From Edolisoma coerulescens (taxonomy: Eukaryota; Chordata; Aves; Passeriformes; Campephagidae): a stretch of DNA of 64,000 bases. Positions 41,494-53,130 of the stretch are shown here, piece by piece (position 1 is the stretch's first letter; every line of letters starts with the position of its first letter). The DNA lies in the NCBI GenBank assembly GCA_013397115.1, contig VWZW01004863.1, forward strand, positions 1,084,887-1,148,886. Direction: 5' to 3'. The translations under genes and the position numbers were made by a program. A model generated the notes under the pieces. That model was not told the DNA's origin and did no database searches. It saw only the letters and a list, made by a program, of their open reading frames with translations.

Positions 41494-42097
41494 TGTGCTG
41501 GGTTTGTGTGGCCGGGTTTTGGTAGCTGGAGCACTGTAGGGGTGGCTTCTGTGAGAAGCTGCAGGAATCTTTCTCCATGTTCAGCAGAGCCAATGCCACC
41601 TCTGGCCAGGGCCATGCCAATCAGGAATCATAGTAATGGCTCTGGGACGGACTCATGTGTGAGAAGTTTGTGAGAACTGTTTCCTGTGGGAGACACCCCA
41701 TGCTGGAGCTGGGAAAGGACTCCTCTCTGAGCAGCAGCAGGAGCAACACGGGATGAACTGACCCTAACCATCCAGGTCCCCATTCCCTGTCTCCCTGCAC
41801 TGCTGGAGGGGAGGAGGTAGAGCCTGGGAAGGAGGGAGGGGTGGGGGGAAGATGTTTTTTTAAAGATGTTTTATACTTCTCATCATCCTGCTCTGACTTT
41901 TTTAGTAATAAATTCAGTTACAATCCCCAGGTTCAGTCTGTTTTGTCTGTGATGGTATTTGATGAGTGATCTCTATCAGTCCTTATCCCAACTCATGAAC
42001 CTTCCACTATATTTTCTCTCCCTAGTCCAGTTGCAGAGGAAAGTGATAGAGCAGCTTTGGTGGGTGTCTTGTAACCAGCCAAGGCCAACCCACTACT
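41494..42097 (+). mobile_element. Solo ERV LTR (ERVL-like avian type)
   Basis: The sequence starts TGTGCTGGGTTTGTGTGGCC and includes the GGGGTGGCTTCTGTGAGAAG block, a G-rich patch, an AATAAA signal at 41907-41912 and a terminal region reading AAGGCCAACCCACTAC. This arrangement matches a common bird LTR that I recognise and associate with ERVL-type elements. The lineage name is from memory and is the less certain part. Flanks read TCTGA before 41494 and TCTGG from 42098, a possible 5-bp target-site duplication with one mismatch. The terminal CA is decayed, so the 3' edge may be off by a few bases. No internal viral sequence or partner LTR is present. The GC content is clearly higher than the surrounding DNA. 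Confidence 0.87.
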
Positions 42098-42102
42098 TCT
42101 GG

Positions 42103-44360
42103 TAACCTTCAAATACATCTGACTATATTCAGTTTTGGAATTCATTGTTTAATATAGGAAAACTCAACAACTTTTTTTTTTTTTTCACTTTTCTTCTCAT
42201 GGTAGGAACTACCTAAGCAGCATGCAAAAAGTTTTAGTAGCTTGATTTTCTTTTGGGTTCAATTAATGAAAATACATTATAATGTTTTCAATGCACTGTA
42301 AATTTTTTTCACTACTCTTGTTGCTTTTCACTGCACTTGAATTCACAAAATCCTAAGAAGATTTCTGAAGCTTTCTCACTATCTTTGAATCCCCATCCCA
42401 GAATTTTTTAATTTGTACCTGACAAATGAGCTCTCTGGAGACCCAAATCCCATAAAAGAAAAAAATAGAGGAAAATGCTAAGGAAGAGTTAAAATACTGA
42501 AATAGTTCCAATTATCCATATCTATTGTGCAATCCTGCCTCAGCTGCAGCAAACGTATGAAGTGGCACATAGAAAAGATTATTTTTCTGCCTATAATCCT
42601 TGTTTGAGCATCAACAGCCCCTGAAGTTAATAGGCCTGGGAGTCAGACTGCCTCCAATTCATGTGTCACAGGCCTGCATTCAGGCATCTGTGTATGGCCA
42701 TGAGATGCCTGAGCACAAGGTGTCTTAATTCTTGGCATTCAAAAGGGGCATTGCTACAGTCAGTGGAACTCAGAGAGAGAGCCATTGGGTCACTTTAAAT
42801 AGCAACCCAGAGTTTTATTTGCCTAAGCACAAGGGTAGTGCCATTTTACAAATCTTTTTGCCCAGAAAAGCGGAGGTAGATCTCCAATGGTTTCTTTGCC
42901 GCCAATTCATTATTGCCAGCTCCCTATCAATTTTTAGGTGCCAGCGGGTTTTTAACTGACACTAAATGCATCTATGTGAGTAGCCACGTCATGTTTTGAC
43001 ATTATTTTAGGTGCTTCCTTCTAGGTTGAATTCTATAGCTTCTTTCAGAACTGCATCATCGCCTGTGGAACTACAAAAAATATGTCCTCAACAGCTAATA
43101 AGTAAAGAAACATTAAGCTGTGAGAGATGCAATATGCAATATGAAGTCAACAACAGCCTTTTAGTAGATCTGCATTACTCCTCATAGTCCTGGCATATAT
43201 GCATTTATCAATAATCTGTGTCTTAACTGTTTAAATATAGTTACTGTATGCTGGCAAAAGTGAGAAGGAGTGGTTTAGGTTATGAATTGTAAACTGGACC
43301 TCTTTCTAGTCTCACTGAAGAATAGTTAAGAAATAATTTATGGTGATGTGAAAACATTCTAACAATTCTTTATATAAAAGATTCTCTAATATTTGACTAA
43401 AATGAGACAAGAACTTAAGTCTAGAAATATTAAAAAACCCCAATATCTGTTGCCTTTGGGAACTGCATAGAAATAGACATGATTTATTTCACTCCCTTAT
43501 TTAATCGCTTGGTATTTTGAAGTATAGAGCAAACATGATTTTGTCATGTTTTTTTTCTAGTAAATTTTTCTGGAGTAAGTGTGACCACTTACTCAGGTCA
43601 CACATAATAAAACAGATGACCTAGTGAAATAAATAGAAAAAAATGGTACATAAAATCTGGAGACAAATCCAAATGTCTAACTGACCTTTAATGTAATTCC
43701 ATAAATTAAAATATCGTTACATCAGTGTAGAAAGACACTAAGAGAAATATTTCAATGTTTTTGAAGTTGCTTTGTTTATTATGTTAGGTCATATGTCACT
43801 GAACTTGCAATGACAAAACACTGAATACAGAAATTTAAAGTAATAAATATCTATAAAAATACCCATTATGCATTTATTTGCAGCTAGAAGGAAAACAATC
43901 AATTCAAAAAATGGTATTCACAGCTGAAATTAAATGGTGAACTGGCAAGGTGCTATTGGGTAAGTGTCACAGTTATTCATGGTCTTGCAACTGGGTGAGA
44001 GTTTGTCTGCATTTTAATTAGAAGGTACTGTTAACTTCTAACTTACAAAATACAGAGCATTTCTGCCCATATGTCATTATGCTTTTATAAATATAACAAG
44101 TGGGCATTTTTATTCCTCAATTTCTAACAGACAGACCGAGTATTTATTTTCCTTCCAGACACAACTTTTCAGTTGCCGTATTGCTGAGGATCACTTTCAG
44201 TATCACACTCAATAAGTGGATCTCAGTGAGTTCAAATTTTGCAGTTTTGAATAAACTTGCCAATATAATTAAAATATTTACCAAACAGTTGTTAAGGAAA
44301 CTTCCCTGTCAGACCATTCACAAGACTCTCTGGCAGTCAGAAGGAGGTGAACGCCTGACC
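42103..44360. other. AT-rich intergenic DNA, no gene recognised
   Basis: This lies between two solo LTRs and contains no gene that I can support. A perfect everted repeat resembling two nuclear-receptor half-sites lies at 43579-43603 (see findings). The open frame beginning at 44100 runs into the LTR at 44366, so it is a chance read-through. 43860-44060 has a mixed composition of the kind often seen in conserved non-coding DNA, but this cannot be judged from one species. Confidence 0.5.
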
Positions 44361-45013
44361 CAGTATGTTACGAATGTGCAGAAGGGGTTTGAAGGGTGGA
44401 GAAAGTATGCACAATAGTACCAGCCAAGCCCACCTGAAATACAAGTATGTGACTCACAACCTGGGGTGAAGCATTAGTCAAGATATGCTGTTGGAGAAGC
44501 AGATGGAGATGCAGATTGAGCTCTGGGGTGGGAGACCGAGACAAGAGGCTGTGAACTGACCAACCTTTGCATAAGAAAGGGCACAAGGACTGGTAGTGCC
44601 AGCCAGGACATCCGGGGACACAGCAGAAGCCAAGGCCTTGGAGGAAGAGCAAGATTCGAGGACAGTCTGTGAGGCTGTAAAAGCCCAGGGGTTCCTTTGT
44701 TGGGGATCTCTCCTCAGAAGCACCAGCTCGAGCTGTTTCTGTGTCACTGTGCTGTGAATAAATGGCTTTATGGAACGAGACATCTGAGACTCTGCGATGG
44801 GAAACCTGGGATGGAACTGGTGAGGAAATCTGGTCTGTCTGGGTGTGAGTGGGGTGTGCAGGGGGTCAAGGGGGCTCCCCTCGGGTCACTGGAGCCACTG
44901 CTGCGAAGGGGCTCTGGTCCCAGCAGAGAAAGTCTCTGGCCTTGGGAGTGGGACTGCCAGAGAGGCTCGAGAATGGTCAGGCTGGGAGGTTTCCTTGAAA
45001 CAGTTTCACAGTA
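44361..45013. repeat. Target-site duplication CAGTA flanking the LTR
   Basis: Identical five-base copies lie immediately outside both ends of the LTR (44361-44365 and 45009-45013). A 5-bp duplication is within the range made by retroviral integrases, and its exact abutment to TG and CA supports both boundaries. Confidence 0.75.
44366..45008 (+). mobile_element. Solo ERV LTR with perfect 5-bp target-site duplication
   Basis: A 643-bp GC-rich block begins TGTTACGAATGTGCAG and ends GAAACAGTTTCA, so it has the TG...CA termini expected of an LTR. It is flanked by identical CAGTA copies at 44361-44365 and 45009-45013. An AATAAA polyadenylation signal at 44757-44762 is followed by a plausible R/U5-like stretch (GAGACTCTGCGATGGGAAAC). 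No TATA box is obvious. There is no primer-binding site, viral gene or second LTR, which fits a solo LTR. Several CpGs survive, suggesting it is younger than the CR1 pieces. I infer the LTR identity from structure and general resemblance to bird LTRs; the family is not known to me. Open frames on both strands inside it are composition artefacts. Confidence 0.82.
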
Positions 45014-45514
45014 GGACATTTTAACCAGTCATGTTAAATTTCAAAAGAACTAAAGAAAAAAGAATCATAATTTTCACATCAGTACTTTTTGTGATCATAA
45101 CTGACTAAAAGTTTTAATTTTATTTTTAAATTGGTTTTTAATTCTGATGGTTTAGTTGTTTGTTTTTTTTTTATTATTTCTGTAAGTTCCTTATATAAGA
45201 CGTATTTCTATAAATACTTACCAAAATTCTAATTTAAAAATTGTATTTCTTTCCATTTTAAAGATTCAGGATAATTCATAGTGTAAAATTTTTCATACAT
45301 GCCAGATTTCAGTAATCATTATTGATAGCTGGTGGTTGCTTTTATATGAGTGGATCCTTATGAGTGTGCTCAGGTCTTTCATTGGGCATAAGGAGACTCC
45401 AAAAAATTTACCTCTTTTTCTAGTTTTGTTCTAGAAATTAAGATGGGTTTAATTTGATTTAGTTTGTGTCCTGTCTGGACAATTTTTTATAATCTATGAA
45501 GAAAATCTGAGGTA
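45014..45514. other. AT-rich spacer, no gene recognised
   Basis: About 500 bases of T-rich unique-looking sequence between the LTR and the next CR1 fragment. I see no coding region or named repeat. Confidence 0.55.
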
Positions 45515-45957
45515 ATTGTGCTTGTTTAGCCTGGAGAAGGCTCATATTGTAGCCTAAATTCTACACAGGGTTGGTAAGAAAAATGGAGAAAGATGTTTTA
45601 GCTGAGCTCATAGTGACAGGACAAAGTACAACAGTTTTAAAGTGAAAAATTTAGGTTTAGATTTCCTTTAGATAAGGAAGAAATTCTTGACAGAGTGATG
45701 CAGCACTGGAACAGGTTGCCCAGGGATGTTGTAGATGCACCACCAACAGAAGTGGTCAAGGTCAGGTAAGGGTGGGGCTTTGAACAAGCTGATCTAACAA
45801 AAGAAGTCCATGGTTGTGTTGATCTATCTCAACCCTTGGGGATATAGAAGAGGGGTGTGGTGGTGTGTGTGTGGTAAGTGGGTGAACCTGATGGTCTTTA
45901 AAGATAGCTTCCAACCCAAACCATTCCAAGATTCTGTGATTCTGTCTGATAAGAATT
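45515..45957 (+). mobile_element. CR1 LINE 3' fragment (5'-truncated)
   Basis: The read-through from TTTAGCCTGGAGAAGGCTCA through AAGGAAGAAATTCTTGACAG, GGAACAGGTTGCCCAGGGAT and CTTCCAACCCAAACCATTCC to the ATTCTGTGATTCTGT tail is the ordered 3' untranslated region of a CR1 element. It contains no coding remnant beyond the ORF2 stop region. GT-rich sequence lies at about 45855-45873. The tail is followed by an unusual exact tandem duplication, listed separately. The 5' break near 45515 is approximate. Confidence 0.92.
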
Positions 45958-46006
45958 CCATTCCAAGATTCTGTGATTCTGTCTGATAAGAATTCCGTCT
46001 GATAAG
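45921..46006. repeat. 37-bp exact tandem duplication at a CR1 tail
   Basis: Positions 45921-45957 and 45958-45994 are identical 37-base copies containing the end of the CR1 (CCATTCCAAGATTCTGTGAT) plus TCTGTCTGATAAGAATT. A partial third copy (CCGTCTGATAAG) follows at 45995-46006. The unit combines CR1 tail and apparent flank, so it arose after, or together with, the insertion. Confidence 0.9.
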
Positions 46007-46009
46007 ACA

Positions 46010-49000
46010 GTTCATATGGGGCAATCTCTGAATAGTTCCATTTTTCTGCAGGAAATATAATGGGATTTAAAGGTGGTTACTATAGATTTACATGTCAAAC
46101 TTTCTCTCTGAAAGAGAAGATGCTTAGATCCTACCCTAATTCACAAAAAATAGAAGATTATGATTCTCACATTTACAAAAAATTGTACTCTGCATCTAGA
46201 ATCTGGTTCAAAATTAAGTTATAACCTAATATCTACATGAGACTAGTCTTCTGAGTTTCAGAGGTTTTTTACAAGAATCATGTTGTTTGTTAGTAAATTT
46301 ACTTGAGTTATAGATTCTGACAATATTTTAAAAATCTAAATAAACATTTTACTAATTCATTTTTCACAATTTTGACCCATAATAGATGAAATGATTGATA
46401 CTTTTATTGGGCAATTTCACCTCATTAAAATGTACTTTAATATTTTTGTGATGTGGAACCTACTCTGTAGTCTAGATGCAAATATGATGAAAGGAGCTTT
46501 TTCTTTCCCAAAGAGACCTAATATTACAGCATATTTTATCATGGTGTAGCCTAAAAGAGTTTAAATATGTGTTCATCTGGTTTGGGAATGCATTATATGA
46601 TAGCATTATTTGTCTATACAGGTTAAAATAATTCCTTTCCTACATTATTTCTTTATTTATAGTTGGAAGTAATTTCACCAAAATAATGTTAAATAAAAGG
46701 TAAAAAAATGGTTTAGACCTAGTGTGTTTAATTTTCCTTTTTTAATGAGAAAGTGACCCCTTGCACTCTCCTTCACTGAGGGATAATTACTATCTGCTGT
46801 TACTAACACTTCCAAAAATAAATGATCTATTCAGGATTAGAATTAACAAGCATGGCTGATCAAGCCACTGTGAACATGCCTTCCTTAGAGCCAGTTTCAG
46901 CTGCTGTTGTTCTCAGTCTCAATTAGGCACTATCTTAGAACATTTACTTACTGAATATTTACTTGCTGATCAGCAATTGCTGTAGCAGTTTCACGGGCTG
47001 TGGAAAAAACACTCAACTCGAATAGGGAGATGTACCTGTCACATTCAGTAGGGGTCCTGGTGATATATATAATGGTAACTTAATAAATTGATGACACTGT
47101 ACTGAACTGGAATAATACAATTTAGCAATTTTTTTCAAAGAAAAGGCAACATGACTTGTTACCTTCATATTTTGATTTTAAAATGTAACAAATTGAAAAT
47201 TAAGGCAAATCATTGTTTCTATTGCATTCAGTGACATTTACTGTAAGTATAATCTAGCAGCTTAATATCTCAATTTCATAAGTACCCTCTTAAAATTGTT
47301 CTTCCATGTGATACATTAGTTTCAGATTGATCAATTAATGAATATTTTTGATGAGAGTGACATCATAATACACTATTAAAAACTTGTTTGCGGAAAAAGA
47401 ACAAAAAGGAAATGTTTGTTTATGACTTCACATCTTGTATCTTTATACCATGATTTTAATTTATTCATCATAGTACTAAAAAACAAGCAGAGCATGAGGC
47501 TTAGGGACCAGAGCAGCAGAATCACAAAGTCATGCCAACCAGCTAACAAAGCTGCCTCGGTGGTTTTGAAATCACTCTGCATTATTCACATATAATCTAG
47601 TGATGAGAATAGTTTGTTACAACCTTGAAGGATTACGTGCAAAAGTAGATCTGAAACAGAAACCGTCTGATTTTACAAACACACTGGTTTTTGGTCTGAT
47701 GTTGTGATTTCATGAGTCTTAAAGTACTATTAGTAGTTGCCATTATATTAGAATTCTTCATCTGTTTTGTTCAGTGACTCAGAGACAATTTTTCTAACAA
47801 GGAATAAAGTTAGAAAACTTCAGATCATTCAGACATTATTAAATTTATCAAATACGATGTACTTTTATCAAGCTAAAATAGTATAATACCACTGTCAAAA
47901 AGAACTAGGAAAAAACCAGAGAAGAAATATATTATAAAAATTTCAGAGAGTTGCCAGAAAGATATTCAAAAGCAGGAAAAAGACACTGTTTGGTGTTTTA
48001 AGTAGGTTTCAAATTCTTCAGTCTGAAAAACAGAAGAAATATCTGGAAGACATGAGAGAAGGCTTTTATGATCGGTCTAGAGATAGCAAATATGGACCAC
48101 TTTTCCCCCAAATATGGACCATTTTCTCTGATGGAAGAACTATGGGACATCAGAGGAAACTAACAGGTAATACAATAACTAACAGGAGACAGTATCTTGA
48201 ACTTATCCCTGCCTTGAGCAGGGGGTTGAACTAAATTTTCAATTTTTCTAGGATTATATGAGATACTCAAAATGTAAGGTAAGGAAGACCTTCTTTCAGG
48301 ATGCTGAGAATATTGAAAGCATATTTGGGTTTAAGGAAAGGTGAGACAAGTCTAGTAAATAAATCTGTTGAAGTTTCCAAAATTGTTGGAAAGCATTTTG
48401 ATTTAGGAAATTGTAAATTACTGGACAGTACTCAGAAAAAATATGCTTTTTTGAATGTTATTTTCTAGCCTAGGCATTGCTTATGCATACTGTTGGAAGA
48501 ATAAATGTTCAGATTATACAGACCTTTGATTTTAGCCACTGATATAGCTATAGTGTGTTTGTTCATGTGTTATTGTATGTTACCTTATTTGGGACTATTA
48601 TTATGAGTATTATTGCTATTAAAGGTCCTAAATTTGTAGGAATGTCTACATAGTCTGAATGGTTACTCTTTAAAAGTCTCATTTCTCACAACTTCTTCAT
48701 CTTTTACTTTTCCTCCTTACTTCTTCTCGTTCTTTTTTTTTTTTTATGTCAGCAGGTATTATTGTGAGGAATCACAGCAATCTTTGTACACTTTTCCCTT
48801 CTCTTTTCTCTTCAGCATTGAGTACATTTCTTCAGCATTCATTAAGATTCCTTTCACTGGAGTTGCCTAAAATGCAAGGCATCCTATCTAAATTAGTTCC
48901 ATAGCTTCTCTCCACAGACAATAGAGAGAGGCAGACAGCTTCTCTGAATCAGACGAAGGAAAAAAAAAAATCTTTTTCTGTGCAAAACTTTCTGATAATT

Positions 49001-52000
49001 TCTTTCTGTTTGGTTATCCTGTGACAAAACTAATGCAGCTTTCCTCAGTTTCTATTATTACAGTCCTTCTATCAAGATGGCAACTAACTTTGCATTGATG
49101 GTTAAACATGTCTCTTCCTTGAATCTTGTTACTGACCTCCAGTTGCCTGCTATATAAGGTCTAATAATCCATTTTCCAGGGGGGTTGTATATTTCAGAGA
49201 ATTCCCTGGAAATTAGACTACGAATAAGGATGACACTGTGTTGCCATGGCTGCCATGCTGCTTTTTACCTAATGGAAGGAAGATTTTACACTCACTGTGG
49301 TTATTGTACATGAGCCATGTTCTTCTGATTCCCACATGAGCTGCTTGTGCTGGTGTGTGGTGGTGGTGGTGGTCTCTGCTGCAGTGGAAATTCCCCTCTT
49401 GCACTGCAAGAGGGAAACAGCTGAGGAAGTTGTCACTGAAGTGGGTCTTAGTAAAGCTCTGAAAAGGCTGGAGGTCATAGCTCCCCATGTATTAGAAGCT
49501 TAGTTAAAGACTTGGCCTGTACTCAAGTAGCCCCTGAAATCATCAAGCCAGTGCATTAAAAACCATTTGAAAAGTTAACAATCTCTTAGGTATGCATAAG
49601 GCTTTGCATTTATTATGGGAAAGAACTCTGATAATGGGACAGAAAATTATTTGAAACTGACACGTAATGAAGTGGATTGAATACATTTTTATCAGTATAT
49701 CTTATGGCAAATTAATTAAGTAATAATATAGCAATAGAGAACTGTCTGTTACATATTAAGAGTTGGCTTAAAATAATTAACACATTATAGGAACTACTTA
49801 TATTCCCACTAATGATTATGACAAAACTTCCATTAACTTAACAAGAACAAAAAATTGTCCAAGAACAGTAAAAGCAAGAACAGAACAATACTTTTAAAGT
49901 TAAAATGAAATAACTTAGAAATTAATATGCACATAAAGAAAACCAACAAAACTAGTAAACTCCTGCATAGTTATGAGTGTTCCATTTCAAGCTAAATTGA
50001 AGGCTGAGGTGATGATAATAAACCTTTCACATCTGCTTCACTAATTGGAACATGACAAGCAGCCAGACTCCACACTAGGTTACAGAGCTGTCATGTTGGC
50101 TTCAAGAGGGAATTGAAAGGCATCTGAAATCTCAACTTTGCCACCGTTTTTAGAATCACCCATTGCCAGCCTGAGAAAAGAAGAAAAATAAGTAGGACAA
50201 ATGTGACCAAGCCAGCACTGATGTAGCATATTTTTCAGGCAATCAGCCTTACTGAAGTGCCTTCTTTTGGCAGATTAGCCAGATGGAAGAATGATATTCT
50301 GCTTGCGTGTCTTGGAAAGGGAAGATGACTGCCCCCAAAGTGTACAATTTTGAATGCTGATGTTTGCACCTTGCAGCGTATTTCTAGGTAGCAGTTGTCA
50401 AGAGATGTCAAATTAATTTTTGTTTCTTTGGTGGTTTTTTGGGGTTTTTTTTAGTTGTTCTTTGTGTCTGGTATGTAACTATGTAAACTGTATGCTAGTT
50501 GCAGACATAATCAAGTACATACAAATAAGACCAGTTTGAAAATAAACTTCCTTTTGCTTTTGTTCAACAGTACTTCTCTGTATGTTAAAATTATAGGTTT
50601 TTTTAAGAAATTCTTATTTGTGTAAATTGTGGAATTGTTCCCTCACAGTTTACTGTGCATCACACTATGTTCTGTAAAGAGATTGCTCTGGGATGAGGGT
50701 GGTGGCCCACTGGGATAGAGAGGTTGTGTGCAGTGGGTGCAGTTTTATGGAATGGGGTTGGTACGAGGTGACTCACTGCTATTGGCATGTCTGCAGCAGC
50801 GTCTAAGTCTGGAAAGCTTCCAAGAACAACAGGAGGTTTGCTTGCTGAAGAGCCAAAATGTAGGCCTTTGAACCAATGAATAAGAATATTTTATCTTAGG
50901 TCTCGTGACCTAAGAACCAATTTAAATTGCCAGATTGGAAGGGAACACAGGAGGAAAAAGTAAAGCAGGCAAAGTGAAAAGTGATTTCTAAGCCTTTCTA
51001 AGGAATGAATTTCACTCTGTACCTCTGAATGAAAATAATACTGAATTTCATGACGAGGAACATGACTTCGATTCTGATGCAGATGAAGGTTTAGAGATCA
51101 AGACGTTATATCCTCTGTTATTGTATTACAATGCAACAAAACAAAGTATTATGTTTGAGATGCCACTTCATAAATATGTAGGCCTGTTTAAAATATAGCA
51201 CTTTTTCTTTCCTCTTTCTATAGAAGAACATAAAATATCTCCCGGGTTTTAGTCTGAGACTGGTACCTAAGTTTTCAAGTTTGACTTTCTCATAGTTTCA
51301 TGGTGTGTAAGGCAGCATGGAAGTGCCTCGTTTATTTACTTGGTCTGTAATACCACCATATATTTTAAATAAGGAGCACCTTACAAGGACAATTAAAAAA
51401 GCCTTTGTTTTTTTAATTGGCTTTGTCCTAGGAGAGTGCAACCTAACATGATTTTTTAATTATGTATTTAGAAGCCAGAAACTGATCACTATACAAGTAA
51501 TCAAATATTTAGACTATTTTTATGGGTTTGGTTTTGTTTGTTTGTTTTTCTGGAGATGTGAGGGGGTTTTAATATTAATAAAAATATTATTATTTCATAA
51601 TGAAAGCAAAAACATTTAATATTATATGTGCATTACATGCACATTAGTGAAATGTACATTGATGGAGTTTATGAGTTTGAGTCTAACAAACAAGTTAAAC
51701 TGTCTGGTTTTCAGGCAATAGGAATACATTAAATAATTTTGCACTTATGTTATTCATAATGTCATTCAAATTCAAGTATCATTTCTATTAATTATTATTT
51801 CAACTTAGTAACAGTCTTTGATTTCAATGATTCGCAGATTCTGGAGAAAATGTAATGTATGTGATTTATTCAAATTCAGAAGGTCTCCTAATAGTAGGCA
51901 TTGAAAGTGACTGAGCCTAAAGCATGCAATATAAGTCAAAATATTATCAGATTTAAAATACAGCTTTTTTATTTTTAGTTTTAGTTTCTCCCTTTTTTTT

Positions 52001-52879
52001 TTTTACCAGTGACATGTTTAAAGTCTGATGTAGATGTTCAGAAAATATTTTTATAACTGAATGCTTAAACACTGCATTTGTTCCCAATAATGTAATTAGA
52101 AACAAAACAAATAAATAAATAATTATGGTCATGCTTTCCTTGAAATTTTCATATTGATATAAGAAAACTTGAGTGATATTGCAACTATTACAGAAGAGTT
52201 TGCTTTTTCCTTTTCTTCAATCTCAGTTAAAAATTCTTATAATTTCTTCTGTACATTCTTTAGGTAGTTTTCAGATTTATTTTGATGTCTAAGTTATCAT
52301 TTTTCTTACGCTGAAGGTTGCCTCAATATAGTAACTAAATTTTTTAGATTAAAATTATCCTGCTGGTATTAACATACAAAAATCATCCTTACAACAATCT
52401 AAGCTTGTGCACTTTCATATTGATTAAAGTCTATATGCTTTTTTACCTTGTTAACAAGGGTGCTATTTTTCTGCTACAACAGAAAAAGGTAGCAACAGAA
52501 TTATTATGGCTTAAAAATCTGCAATAGACATCTTGTAATTCAAAGAGAAAGATTCACTCCTAACAGTAAAAAAAATACAGGAAATACTCCAGAGAATAGG
52601 AAGATAGAAATATGAACATCATCTTGATTGTTGTACTAAATCAGAACTATTGACTTCCATGTAAATGCTTTTTTTATCAGCTCTACCAGGCACTGCATAT
52701 ATAAACCTGATTATTTCTTGTTATTATTGAACTTTATTATTGAACTTTAATGCAAAAGCACATACAAAAATTAACATTACAATGGTTCTAAGAAGTTTGC
52801 TGAAATTATTGAAGAGAGAAAATGTAATGCTAAGGCTGAAACCTATATTATATTTATATAATATTTTACATGTATTTGT
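46010..52879. other. AT-rich intergenic DNA, no gene recognised
   Basis: No gene is firmly supported. 46740-47010 and 50000-50400 have the mixed, word-rich composition seen in conserved non-coding elements. A GGT triplet run lies near 49358-49372, and open frames over it on both strands are repeat-driven. A perfect eight-base hairpin at 50895-50914 and a 68-codon acidic open frame at 50992-51198 are described in the findings. Poly-T/poly-A runs occur near 48730, 48960 and 51990. Confidence 0.5.
50992..51198 (+). other. Possible exon or exon relic: acidic open frame lacking an early Met
   Basis: Between a stop at 50989 and a stop at 51196-51198 lie 68 sense codons in one frame. The middle reads NENNTEFHDEEHDFDSDADE, a strongly acidic stretch, followed by GLEIKTLYPLLLYYN and a mixed tail; the first Met comes only late in the frame. 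Three CpG dinucleotides fall within about 60 bases of the acidic part, in a region where CpG is otherwise scarce. A weak acceptor-like TTTCTAAG precedes the frame and a weak donor-like AAGGTTTAG falls inside it. I do not recognise the protein. An open frame of this length can arise by chance in six frames of a 64-kb window, so this is a candidate only. Confidence 0.2.
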
Positions 52880-53130
52880 AGTCTCAAGCTGCACCAGGGG
52901 AAGTTCAGGTTGGACATTAGGAGGAATTTCTTCTTAAAAGGTGATTAAACATGCACTGACCAGGGAGGCTGGGGAGTCACTGTCCCTGGAGGTGTTTAAG
53001 GAAAGATTAGATGTGGCACTCAGCGCCATGGTCTAGTTGACGAGGTGGTGTTCAGTCACAGGTTGGACTTGATCCATCCAAAAGACATCTCAGATGTCTT
53101 TTCCAACCTAATTGATTCTGTGATTCTATC
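52880..53130 (+). mobile_element. CR1 LINE 3' end (5'-truncated)
   Basis: The sequence from GTCTCAAGCTGCACCAGGGG through GGTTGGACATTAGGAGGAAT, GTCCCTGGAGGTGTTTAAGG and GGTTGGACTTGATCC to TTCCAACCTAATTGATTCTG and the ATTCTGTGATTCT tail is the standard CR1 3' end in order. A short palindromic expansion (AAGACATCTCAGATGTCTT) sits just before the TTCCAACC block. The tail ends near 53129. It has no coding sequence. The degree of decay suggests an old insertion, but I cannot give an age. Confidence 0.94.

Noticed and set aside
44478..45019. Several overlapping 80-105 codon open frames on both strands
   Set aside because: They lie inside the GC-rich solo LTR, where stops are scarce because of composition.
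49297..49503. 68-codon open frame with a Val run
   Set aside because: The Val run comes from a GGT triplet stretch and the rest matches nothing recognisable.
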